DNA of 13,817 nt from Bacillota bacterium (lineage in GTDB: Bacteria; Bacillota_C; Negativicutes; JAEYSJ01): assembly GCA_023434855.1 (NCBI GenBank), contig JAEYSJ010000126.1, positions 1-13,817 of the forward strand. Reading direction: 5' to 3'. Positions within the stretch are counted from its first letter, which is position 1; every line of letters begins with the position of its first letter. Positions 1 to 6,582 of this stretch are shown here, in pieces. Position numbers and translations under genes: made by a program. The notes below the pieces were generated by a model, which saw only the letters and a list, made by a program, of their open reading frames with translations, had not been told where the DNA came from and ran no database searches.

Positions 1-179
1 GGACTTATAGTACGTAATGTAAGCTGCACCACAATCCCAATGATCATCAATCCCAATAAAGCTAATAGTATGGAATAATTTATACTATCTTTTGCCAAAC
101 TGACAACAAGAACACCATTAATCGCAAGCAAGCCGGTAAACAGCAGTAATTTGCGCTCACATTTCGCCATTTCAGTCAT
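1..179 (-). CDS. FtsW/RodA-family peptidoglycan glycosyltransferase, N-terminus (partial)
   Basis: Only the first 59 codons are inside the window; the gene runs off the left edge. The peptide begins MTEMAKCERKLLLF and continues as two hydrophobic stretches (about residues 11-27 and 34-53) separated by a short polar turn. That fits the first membrane helices of a SEDS-family protein. No SEDS signature is visible, so the name rests mainly on context: it starts 2 bases after a PP2C phosphatase that follows fhaA and fhaB, the place where rodA/ftsW sits in the equivalent operon of Actinobacteria and some Firmicutes. The ATG at 179 has a GGAG about 10 bases upstream, inside the end of the phosphatase gene, suggesting translational coupling. 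SEDS proteins polymerise lipid II into glycan strands at the membrane. FtsW, RodA and SpoVE cannot be told apart from this fragment. Confidence 0.6.
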   Translation of the reverse strand, partial: MTEMAKCERKLLLFTGLLAINGVLVVSLAKDSINYSILLALLGLMIIGIVVQLTLRTIS

Positions 180-181
180 TT

Positions 182-901
182 TTACGCATCTCCGTATTTC
201 ACCAAAATAGCAGTAATATTATCAAAGCCTCCGGCATTTTTTGCCTGTTCAATCAATTTTTCTACTATTTCGCTTCCATCATTTTCACCATTTTTTATTG
301 TCAGATAGATAGCTTGCTCATTAATCATGTTGGTTAATCCATCGGTACAAAGCAAAATGGAGTCATTAGGTTTCCAATTAAACTTACCCCTGTCAATTTT
401 TATTTGGGGATATATTCCGACTGCCCGGGTTAATATATTGCGTTGGGGATGTGTATGAGCTTCCTCCATGGTGATGCTGCCGCTTTGTACTAATTCACTT
501 ACCAATGAGTGATCATTTGTTAGTTGTTCAATTGTTTCATCATGGAGCAGGTATATGCGGCTATCCCCGACATGAGCCCAGTAAATAACTTCCTCGTCAA
601 TATAAACGGCTGTGACTGTTGTTCCCATACCCTGGTATTCATTTTTACTTTGAGCCAATTGATATACTACCTGGTTAGCCTGATTTATGGCCTGTTCCAA
701 GAGTATATCAGGACTGGCCTGATCGATATGGTTATTGATATATTCTTTTACCTCATTAACAGCGTGTTTACTTGCAATTTCTCCAGCTACATGCCCTCCC
801 ATGCCATCGGCAACAACATATAGGTGCGGGGGCGCAAAAGCATAGTTATCTTCATTGGTTTCGCGGATTAAACCAATATCGGTTTTTGCATATGCCAGCA
901 A
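182..901 (-). CDS. PP2C-family Ser/Thr protein phosphatase (PrpC/Stp/PstP type)
   Basis: This is a complete 239-residue bacterial PP2C (PPM) catalytic domain, the usual single-domain length. Visible motifs in order are RETNEDN (13-19), VADGMGG with metal ligand Asp32 (30-36), GTTVT (93-97), HVGDSRIY (110-117), ILTRAVG (156-162), CTDGLTN with Asp187 (185-191) and GGFDNIT with Asp227 (224-230). The acidic metal ligands expected for a two-Mn/Mg centre are all present, so it should be active. The family dephosphorylates Ser/Thr on targets of PrkC/PknB kinases; no kinase gene lies in the window. The start is a TTG at 901 with AGGTGA six bases upstream, just after the fhaB stop at 908. It is co-transcribed with fhaA and fhaB upstream and the FtsW/RodA gene downstream. 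No membrane anchor is seen, so it should be cytoplasmic. Confidence 0.93.
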   Translation of the reverse strand: MLAYAKTDIGLIRETNEDNYAFAPPHLYVVADGMGGHVAGEIASKHAVNEVKEYINNHIDQASPDILLEQAINQANQVVYQLAQSKNEYQGMGTTVTAVYIDEEVIYWAHVGDSRIYLLHDETIEQLTNDHSLVSELVQSGSITMEEAHTHPQRNILTRAVGIYPQIKIDRGKFNWKPNDSILLCTDGLTNMINEQAIYLTIKNGENDGSEIVEKLIEQAKNAGGFDNITAILVKYGDA

Positions 902-907
902 TGCCTA

Positions 908-1369
908 TCACCTCTCAAACTTAAAAGTAACTGCTCCGATCTTTATAATATCGCCACTTTCCAACAATACGTCTTCTGTAATCTGCCGTCCATTAAGGTA
1001 AGTCCTGTTTGTACTATTTAAATCGGTCAGCCAATACCCCTGTTTATGCCTGGCGATGCAGGCGTGTTCATAGGAAACAAAAGAATCATCAATTACAATA
1101 TCATTTGTCTCACTGCGTCCAATTAATATGGTTTCACCCAATGGAAATATATCGCCGGCTAAAGAAATTTTCCCATTATCAACAACTGACAATTTTGCTT
1201 GATTTCGTGAAGACATTTCATTCTTCGTAGTTGATGGTGTGTTAATCACAACTTTTAAATCTTTATAGATAAATTTTATGACTTCAGCCAGAAAATAATA
1301 TAAAAGAAAAACGAAAGTATACTGCAAACAAATTGTGACGATATTCATTATCAATATTTTATTAGGCAA
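908..1369 (-). CDS. fhaB: FHA-domain membrane protein, FhaB-like
   Basis: A 153-residue protein with one hydrophobic N-terminal helix (about residues 8-35), a polar linker to about residue 65, and a C-terminal forkhead-associated domain (about 70-153). Recognisable FHA residues are GRS (84-86), SYEHA with the SxxH motif, and DLNSTNRTYLNG. FHA domains bind phosphothreonine peptides. The layout of one anchor plus a cytosolic FHA matches FhaB/FipA, which in mycobacteria links kinase signalling to septal cell-wall proteins. The usual NGT turn reads NRT here, a mild change unlikely to destroy the fold. Translation begins at a TTG (1369) two bases after the fhaA stop, with GAGGTGA six bases upstream. 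A later ATG at codon 8 lacks a well-placed ribosome site. Gene name by architecture and position. Confidence 0.85.
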   Translation of the reverse strand: MPNKILIMNIVTICLQYTFVFLLYYFLAEVIKFIYKDLKVVINTPSTTKNEMSSRNQAKLSVVDNGKISLAGDIFPLGETILIGRSETNDIVIDDSFVSYEHACIARHKQGYWLTDLNSTNRTYLNGRQITEDVLLESGDIIKIGAVTFKFER

Positions 1370-1370
1370 G

Positions 1371-2141
1371 TTACTTCACCTCATATAAAATAGTCGTGTT
1401 GCCTAATTTTATATGGTCTTTATTTTTCAAATCTTTGCGAGTAATCCGTTGTCCATTAACATATGTACCATTAAGACTTTTGGCGTCATGCAGAACATGA
1501 ACACCATCTTCATAAGCTATATATGCATGAAGACGTGAAGTATTCATATCAGATAGAGGCAGTTCATTTCCTTCACGGCGGCCAATATTAACTCTTGTTG
1601 CGCCGATGTCAATGTTTATGCCGGAATCAACCCCATCTATTATCGTCAAAAGTCCCTTCAAAATTGGCTGAGATTTTAATAGAGGGGTAATTTTGTTAAA
1701 AACTCTGGTATTCGAAAGTTCTTGCGGGTCGTCAATGCTTTCTTGTGCCTGGGAATCAGCAGGCAAAGGCTCAGTAAATTGACTGGTAACACGAAACTTT
1801 CCCTGACCAAGGTTTTTATCCATAGTAATATCGATAATTGGTATTCCCACAATAGTATATTCTCTGCGCTTAGCTTCTTCAAGCAAATAGCCGGCAAGTT
1901 CATCACGCACGGCCTGACCGTAGGGCGAAATACGTTCAAAATCCTCCTGATTTAGATAAACCAAATAATTATTAGGGGCAAAAATATGTGAAACCCCAAT
2001 AGACTTCTCATTCTCCATTTCTTTAACCAGTTGTTTGGCTATTTCTATTGGTTGTAAACCGCTGGAGAATTTTTTATTAAAAAAGCCTTCAATGTATTTT
2101 TCAAAGATATTTTCCAGGTTGCGGATGAAGTTTACCGTCAT
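1371..2141 (-). CDS. fhaA: FhaA-like protein: DUF3662 domain plus FHA domain
   Basis: About 256 residues from the ATG at 2141. The N-terminal 115 residues or so (FIRNLENIFEKYIEGFF onward) are the DUF3662/FhaA N-terminal domain. A charged linker follows, then a C-terminal FHA domain with GRR, the SRLHA form of SxxH, and SLNGTYVNG. FHA domains read phosphothreonine. FhaA of mycobacteria is a kinase substrate acting on peptidoglycan synthesis through MviN, so a cell-envelope signalling adaptor is the likely role. No signal peptide or membrane helix is seen. I prefer ATG 2141 because TTGGAG lies eight bases upstream; an in-frame GTG at 2150 is possible but overlaps that ribosome site. It is the first gene after a strong promoter and is followed closely by fhaB. 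Confidence 0.9.
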   Translation of the reverse strand: MTVNFIRNLENIFEKYIEGFFNKKFSSGLQPIEIAKQLVKEMENEKSIGVSHIFAPNNYLVYLNQEDFERISPYGQAVRDELAGYLLEEAKRREYTIVGIPIIDITMDKNLGQGKFRVTSQFTEPLPADSQAQESIDDPQELSNTRVFNKITPLLKSQPILKGLLTIIDGVDSGINIDIGATRVNIGRREGNELPLSDMNTSRLHAYIAYEDGVHVLHDAKSLNGTYVNGQRITRKDLKNKDHIKLGNTTILYEVK

Positions 2142-2169
2142 ACTACACACTCCAACTCTAATATAGTTT

Positions 2170-2198
2170 ATTATACGTGATATTTCCTATATAGTCAA
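2170..2198 (-). promoter_or_regulatory. Sigma-A type promoter for the fhaA-fhaB-PP2C-FtsW/RodA operon
   Basis: On the minus strand a -35 hexamer TTGACT (2198-2193, 5 of 6 matches) is followed by a 17-base spacer and a perfect -10 TATAAT (2175-2170). Transcription would start near 2163, leaving a leader of about 22 bases with TTGGAG before the fhaA ATG at 2141. It lies directly after the rlmN terminator, so the signalling operon has its own start. It is the best-matching promoter in the window. Confidence 0.85.
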
Positions 2199-2212
2199 AA
2201 TAAGCTAAAATG

Positions 2213-2240
2213 TACAAAAACAAGGCGCTAATCCGCCTTG
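2213..2240 (-). terminator. Intrinsic terminator after rlmN
   Basis: A perfect 7-bp GC-rich stem CAAGGCG/CGCCTTG (2240-2234 with 2227-2221) closes a 6-base loop. On the minus strand it is followed at once by five Ts and then GTACATTTT. It stands 18 bases beyond the rlmN stop codon, which is classic Rho-independent geometry. It should end the rlmN transcript before the fhaA promoter. Confidence 0.88.
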
Positions 2241-2257
2241 CCTAAAATTATAAATAG

Positions 2258-3295
2258 TTATTTTTTAGTTTTATTTTTAAGCTGACCACACGCTGCCTGA
2301 ATATCCGCACCCATTTCCCGCCTTACCGTTGCGTTTATGTGGTGCGAAGTTAAAATGTGTTCAAAAGTTCGTATTACATCAACCTGAGGCCTTAGCAAGT
2401 TGCGCTCAGGTACAGAGTTTACAGGTATAAGGTTCACATTGGCCAGATGTCCTTTAAGCAGCATTGCTAATTCTTTAGCCTGTGCAGGACTATCATTAAT
2501 ATCCGCAATCAAAGTATATTCATATGTTACACGCCGGCCTGTCTTGGCGGCATAACGGTCTCCCGCGGCTATTACCTCCTCAATGGGATAGCGTTTATTT
2601 ATCGGCATTAATTGGGTGCGTATTTCATTATTAGGAGCATGCAGTGAAATAGACAAAGTTATCGGCAAACCTTCGTCACTTAGCCTATCTATGCCTGGTA
2701 CCAATCCCGAAGTCGATAATGTTATGCTGCGGTAGCTAAGATTAAGGCAATAGGGCTCGTGGCATAAACGAATAAACCGCAGAACATTATTATAATTAGC
2801 TAATGGTTCGCCGGAACCCATAATTACAATGGAATTAACTTTCTGCTCAGACTGTGCCAAGATGCCATTAATATATAATATTTGTGCTAACATCTCACCA
2901 CCCGATAAATCGCGGGTCATGCCATTAAGGGTTGAGGCGCAGAACACACAGCCCATTGCACATCCTACCTGGGTCGATACACATACGCTATTGCCATATG
3001 GCTGGCGCATAAGCACTGTTTCCACAGCAGCCTTGTCTTGAAAAGCCAGTAAATACTTGCTGGTTTTACCATCAGAAGCGTGTTGCGCGGCTTGGGCGGA
3101 CACACCACTAACCATAAAGTTTTTATCCAATAACAACCTTTTTTCTTTTGGTAGATTAGTCATATTAAAAAAATCAGAAACACCACGCTGGTAAACCCAC
3201 TCACTTATTTGTTTGGCACGATACTGCTCCAATCCCAGCGGATTAATTGCTGCAGCGATTTCTTCAACAAACAGGCCAAAGAGGTTCGTTTTCAA
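2258..3295 (-). CDS. rlmN: Dual-specificity 23S rRNA/tRNA adenine-C2 methyltransferase RlmN
   Basis: A radical-SAM enzyme that makes 2-methyladenosine at A2503 of 23S rRNA and A37 of some tRNAs, supporting decoding accuracy. Counting from the TTG start proposed here, the CX3CX2C iron-sulphur motif is C112, C116 and C119 (GCAMGCVFC). The preceding CVSTQ, the MGSGEPLANY stretch, and the methyl-carrying cysteine C336 in DIQAACGQL are also present. The length of 345 is normal. Start choice: TTG 3295 gives MKTNLFGL, the usual family start, with AGGTGA five bases upstream. The in-frame GTG at 3304 would add three residues but has no ribosome site, because a 124-bp repeat begins only seven bases above it. 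The gene ends at a strong terminator. Confidence 0.96.
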   Translation of the reverse strand: MKTNLFGLFVEEIAAAINPLGLEQYRAKQISEWVYQRGVSDFFNMTNLPKEKRLLLDKNFMVSGVSAQAAQHASDGKTSKYLLAFQDKAAVETVLMRQPYGNSVCVSTQVGCAMGCVFCASTLNGMTRDLSGGEMLAQILYINGILAQSEQKVNSIVIMGSGEPLANYNNVLRFIRLCHEPYCLNLSYRSITLSTSGLVPGIDRLSDEGLPITLSISLHAPNNEIRTQLMPINKRYPIEEVIAAGDRYAAKTGRRVTYEYTLIADINDSPAQAKELAMLLKGHLANVNLIPVNSVPERNLLRPQVDVIRTFEHILTSHHINATVRREMGADIQAACGQLKNKTKK

Positions 3296-3310
3296 GTCGG
3301 TCACCTACTA

Positions 3311-3434
3311 GAGGCTGCTTAAAAACGCCCATCTGCTTCGTTGTTCTTGCGGTTGCTTTGCTTACATACATACTACGTATGCCGCGCTGCGCAATCCTCA
3401 TCACGCCTCGCATCTGAACATTTTTAAGCAGCCT
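3311..3434. repeat. 124-bp palindromic intergenic repeat (MITE-like) with 15-bp perfect terminal inverted repeats
   Basis: The ends GAGGCTGCTTAAAAA (3311-3325) and TTTTTAAGCAGCCTC (3420-3434) are exact inverted copies. Between them the arms stay loosely complementary, and a central CATAC/GTATG hairpin (about 3369-3381) marks the axis, so the whole element can fold into a long imperfect stem. It holds no open reading frame. Flanks show no obvious target-site duplication. Its form resembles short non-autonomous or REP-like elements scattered between genes in many bacteria; only one copy is present here, so repetition in the genome is inferred. It fills most of the rsmB-rlmN gap and ends just above the rlmN ribosome site. 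Confidence 0.7.
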
Positions 3435-3450
3435 CCCTTTTATTATTGTT

Positions 3451-3470
3451 GCGTGTTTTTTAAAACACGC
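3451..3470. repeat. Perfect 9-bp inverted repeat directly after the rsmB stop
   Basis: GCGTGTTTT (3451-3459) and AAAACACGC (3462-3470) are exact inverted copies separated by two bases. On the minus strand the hairpin begins one base after the rsmB TAG stop (3474-3472). No clear T-run follows it (the next bases read AACAATAATA), so it is not a standard intrinsic terminator. It may act as a weak terminator, a pause site or an mRNA 3'-end stabiliser. Confidence 0.5.
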
Positions 3471-3471
3471 T

Positions 3472-4821
3472 CTACTGTTTAACTCTTATCATCCGGGCAA
3501 TAAAAAAGCCGTCAACATTGTCTATATGAGGCCAAAGCTGCAGCATTTGCTCGGAACGCTTATCGGGAAGATATTCGCCGACTGGTTGAATGAGAAAGTC
3601 TGCTCTTTTTGCCAGAAAAGTATTAACCACTTCTTCATTTTCCTCAGGTTCGGTAGTACAAGTACTATATACAAGAACTCCACCCGGTTTGACACAATTA
3701 GCGGCACTATCTAAAATAGCTGACTGCAATTTAGGTAAGTCAATCAACATTTCCTCATTCTTCCGCCACCGGGAATCTGCTTTGCGCCTAAGAACACCTA
3801 GTCCTGAACAAGGTGCGTCAACCAAAACTCTATCAGCTTGCAATTTGTACATGCTGTCTAGTTTAGTGGCATCAACAGCACAGGTTTCAATAACATCAAT
3901 GCCCAACCGTGCAGCATTATCCCTTGTTATGGCTAATTTATGTTCATAAAGGTCTGTTGAAATCACCCGTCCCGTATTGTTCATCAATGCTGCAATATGG
4001 GTGCTTTTCCCGCCTGGTGCGCCACAGGCATCAAGAATAATTTCCCCTGGGCGAGGTTGAAGAACATGAGCAACCAGCATAGAACTCTCGTCCTGTACTT
4101 GATACAATCCGCTTTTTAAAGATTGTAAAGTGGAAAGTGCCGGATATTCATGGCAGAGTATTCCTTCAGGTGTCCATTTAGAGGCTTCACATACCACTCC
4201 TTCTGCTGCGAGTATTTCAAGTAGCTCTTCGCGGCTAGTTTTTAATGTATTGGTTCGTAGCGAGAGCGATGGAGTAATATTGTCAACCATGCACAATTTT
4301 TCGGCCGCCTCAAGTCCTAATCTTGCTAACCAGCGTTTAGTCAGCCATTCGGGATGAAAATATTTCAGCGATAAGTATTTTGCGCCCTGCGCTTCTTTGT
4401 CAGGATAGATGGCTTTATCAGGATTACGTCCGGCATTTCTCAGCACAGCATTAACAAATTTCACCGTACCTGCATGCCCATACTTTTTAGCCAACTCTAC
4501 CGCTTGGTTGCATGCTGCCGATACAGGTACTTTTGACAAAAAAAATATCTGGTACATGCCCATACGCATGATATTAAGGATAACCGGTGGTATTTTTTTC
4601 AAAGGACGATTCACATAATAGCCGAGCAACCAGTCTAATGTTCCACCAGCTTTTATTGTACCATAGACTAACTCAGTAACAAATCGCCGGTCCTGATTGG
4701 AAAGATTGCGACGGCTAAATTCCCGCGCCAAAGCAATATTGGCATATGCACCATTAATACTTATATCATTAATAACTTTAAGTGCTATCTCTCTGGCATC
4801 AATAGATTTGGTATTTTCCAA
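3472..4821 (-). CDS. rsmB: 16S rRNA (cytosine-967-C5)-methyltransferase RsmB
   Basis: A 449-residue protein with an N-terminal NusB-like RNA-binding domain (about 5-135) and a C-terminal NOL1/NOP2/Sun methyltransferase domain. Visible motifs are the SAM-binding loop DACGAPGGKST (264-274), DAPCSGLG with Cys338 (335-342) and YSTCT with catalytic-type Cys388 (385-389). This two-cysteine arrangement is typical of RNA m5C methyltransferases. RsmB methylates C967 of 16S rRNA. The start is a TTG at 4821 with GGTGGG six bases upstream; the peptide from there aligns with the usual family beginning. It follows the DUF116 gene by 42 bases and closes a run with def and fmt, a neighbourhood shared with Bacillus. 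A 9-bp hairpin follows its TAG stop. Confidence 0.95.
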   Translation of the reverse strand: MENTKSIDAREIALKVINDISINGAYANIALAREFSRRNLSNQDRRFVTELVYGTIKAGGTLDWLLGYYVNRPLKKIPPVILNIMRMGMYQIFFLSKVPVSAACNQAVELAKKYGHAGTVKFVNAVLRNAGRNPDKAIYPDKEAQGAKYLSLKYFHPEWLTKRWLARLGLEAAEKLCMVDNITPSLSLRTNTLKTSREELLEILAAEGVVCEASKWTPEGILCHEYPALSTLQSLKSGLYQVQDESSMLVAHVLQPRPGEIILDACGAPGGKSTHIAALMNNTGRVISTDLYEHKLAITRDNAARLGIDVIETCAVDATKLDSMYKLQADRVLVDAPCSGLGVLRRKADSRWRKNEEMLIDLPKLQSAILDSAANCVKPGGVLVYSTCTTEPEENEEVVNTFLAKRADFLIQPVGEYLPDKRSEQMLQLWPHIDNVDGFFIARMIRVKQ

Positions 4822-4839
4822 AATTAACCCACCAAGCTC

Positions 4840-4864
4840 GCGCTATATGTTCAAACATATGCGC
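4840..4864. repeat. Inverted repeat in the DUF116-rsmB gap
   Basis: ATATGTT (4845-4851) and AACATAT (4854-4860) are exact inverted copies around a two-base loop, extended by GCGC/GCGC with one bulged base. It overlaps the first base of the DUF116 stop codon (TAG at 4866-4864). On the minus strand no T-run follows, so it probably does not terminate transcription; it may shape the message between two co-transcribed genes. Confidence 0.4.
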
Positions 4865-5628
4865 TATTTTTGTATAAAATCATTAATAGCTTTTTCTACA
4901 CGCTGCATATCTATACGGGTATTACAGCATGGACCAAAGGGACGTTCATTTAATATGCCTATCACAGGCAAGGGAAATACATCTTGAATACCGCTGGTCA
5001 AATCGCGCTCACAAGCAATGGCTAATACGGCATGCGGTCTTAAAGTTTTGATAACTTTGCGGGCTAATGTTCCACCTGTTACAATCGCCAAATGAACACC
5101 TAAATCACAGGATAGCTTTAACAGATCACCTACCTGGCAACCGCCGCAGCACCGGCAGTTGGCTGCATCTCTGGTAATTTTGTGCGGGCAGGCTTCCTGC
5201 TGAATACAATGAGGGGTAAGAATGAGCAACTTATCAGGTTTTACTTTAATATGCTTTTGACGCACCAAATGATTGCTTACTTCAATAAATGAACATTCAA
5301 CGCGTTCCTTATCCACATCTAAAATTTTTCCAATTTGGATAGCAATAGGAAAAAGAAGATTAATTGCAGACCATGCTAATCCTTGAAAGACCGGCAATGT
5401 TCGCAACCCCAAAATTGCCAATATTATTCCAACAACGCCACTTGCAACCGCTATCAGCAATGCTGACAACAAGACTCCCAGAATCAGCGGCAAATAGAGG
5501 CTAATATTGGCCAGCCCAGGAAAACTAACCATCCACAGTCCATATGTTGAAAGAACAGCCAGCATTAAGCTAGCCAAAATCAGCGCCAAAAATAAACGTT
5601 TTTTCGGACGGGTTACAATGTCAATCAA
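4864..5628 (-). CDS. DUF116-family membrane protein with a cysteine-rich cytosolic domain
   Basis: 254 residues, function unknown. The N-terminal third is hydrophobic, with helices at about 12-34 and 43-75 and a possible third at 84-100. The remainder is the DUF116 domain. It carries ten cysteines: C141 and C147 around PHCIQQEACPHK, C158, C160, C161 and C164 (CRCCGGC), C174, C206 (IACERD), and C234-C235 (GPCCNT). Such clustering suggests a bound metal or iron-sulphur centre, which is inference. The start is a TTG (5628) with GGGGTGA six bases upstream, 12 bases after the fmt stop, so it should be co-transcribed with def and fmt upstream and rsmB downstream. Bacillus lacks a gene at this point of the cluster. 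A link to formyl-Met or rRNA modification is guilt by association only. Confidence 0.85.
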   Translation of the reverse strand: MIDIVTRPKKRLFLALILASLMLAVLSTYGLWMVSFPGLANISLYLPLILGVLLSALLIAVASGVVGIILAILGLRTLPVFQGLAWSAINLLFPIAIQIGKILDVDKERVECSFIEVSNHLVRQKHIKVKPDKLLILTPHCIQQEACPHKITRDAANCRCCGGCQVGDLLKLSCDLGVHLAIVTGGTLARKVIKTLRPHAVLAIACERDLTSGIQDVFPLPVIGILNERPFGPCCNTRIDMQRVEKAINDFIQK

Positions 5629-5640
5629 CCCTGTTCACCC

Positions 5641-6582
5641 CTATGTTAAAATATCACCAACATTCAAATTATACCCCCTGGCGTATTCCTGGGCAGAAAG
5701 ACGCCGTTTGCTTTCAGGCTGAACTTCACAAAGAGCCAGTATTCCGATACCTGTTTCCACAAGTATGCCGTTATTATTGAACGCAATGATACGTCCCGGC
5801 TGGTTGATAGTCGCCTCTGTATCATATATTTTAGTTTGCCATATCTTAAGTATCCTATTCTGGGAGCGGCAATATGCCCCTGGCCAGGGGTTAAGTCCAC
5901 GAACTAAATTATGTATCGCAGTCGCCGGTTTTGTCCAATCAACACCTTCAATTTTTCTGGTTAATAAGGAAGCATAAGTGGCAATATCATGATCTTGGGG
6001 AGTACGTGGTGCGATGTCTTCGACAATCATTTTTAAGGTTTCAGCAAGCAGGTCGGCACCCATCATTTTTAGTTTATCATGCAGTTCTCCAGTTGTTTCA
6101 TTAGGAGCAATCGTTGTTTCTGTTTTCAGAATCATATCACCGCTATCCATGCCTGCGTCCATATACATGGTAGTGACACCTGTAATTTGTTCACCATTGA
6201 TAATCGCCCAATGTATGGGTGCCGCACCGCGGTATTTCGGCAATAACGAGGCATGTACATTTATACAGCCTAATGGCGGCAAATTCAATAAATTCTGTGG
6301 CAGAAACTGTCCAAAAGCAACAACCACAATAACATCAGGCTGTAAATCAGACAATTCATTCTGAAAAGCAATATCTTTAACTGTTTCCGGCTGCCAAACT
6401 TTTAAACCATAGGCTAAAGCAGCTTGTTTCACAGGAGAAAAAGCAAGTTTTTGCCCCCGTCCCTTAGGACGATCCGGCTGGGTAACTACTGCCAATACAT
6501 CATGATTTTCTGCTACCAGCCTGTCTAAACACGGTACTGCAAAATCCGGCGTGCCCATAAATATAACACGTAGGTTTTGCAT
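5641..6582 (-). CDS. fmt: Methionyl-tRNA formyltransferase
   Basis: 313 residues, the normal family length. It transfers a formyl group from 10-formyl-tetrahydrofolate to Met-tRNAfMet for translation initiation in the cytoplasm. The N-terminal hydrolase fold shows IFMGTPDFAVP (7-17), PKGRGQKL (39-46), and the catalytic triad in INVHASLLPKYRGAAPI and YMDAGMDSGDM (Asn108, His110, Asp146). The C-terminal third, with GLNPWPGAYC and the following beta-barrel segment, is the tRNA-binding domain. Its ATG overlaps the def stop codon by one base (TAATG), so translation of the two is probably coupled. That pairing makes sense: Fmt adds the formyl group that Def later removes. Confidence 0.98.
   Translation of the reverse strand: MQNLRVIFMGTPDFAVPCLDRLVAENHDVLAVVTQPDRPKGRGQKLAFSPVKQAALAYGLKVWQPETVKDIAFQNELSDLQPDVIVVVAFGQFLPQNLLNLPPLGCINVHASLLPKYRGAAPIHWAIINGEQITGVTTMYMDAGMDSGDMILKTETTIAPNETTGELHDKLKMMGADLLAETLKMIVEDIAPRTPQDHDIATYASLLTRKIEGVDWTKPATAIHNLVRGLNPWPGAYCRSQNRILKIWQTKIYDTEATINQPGRIIAFNNNGILVETGIGILALCEVQPESKRRLSAQEYARGYNLNVGDILT

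Noticed and set aside
524..823. Plus-strand hydrophobic open frame opposite the PP2C gene
   Set aside because: Antisense to the intact PP2C motif region; its hydrophobicity reflects the complementary strand rather than a real membrane protein.
2142..2150. GTG start for fhaA at 2150
   Set aside because: It overlaps the GGAG ribosome site. ATG 2141, eight bases after that site, gives the usual DUF3662 start.
3590..3949. Plus-strand open frame of 119 codons opposite rsmB
   Set aside because: It lies entirely antisense to a clear RsmB coding sequence, the product resembles no family, and no ribosome site or promoter supports it.
4840..4872. Intrinsic terminator between DUF116 and rsmB
   Set aside because: The T-run follows the hairpin only on the plus strand, where no gene is read; on the minus strand the next bases are GC-rich.
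6014..6364. Plus-strand open frame of 116 codons opposite fmt
   Set aside because: It is fully antisense to conserved Fmt motifs and has no recognisable domain; a shadow frame.
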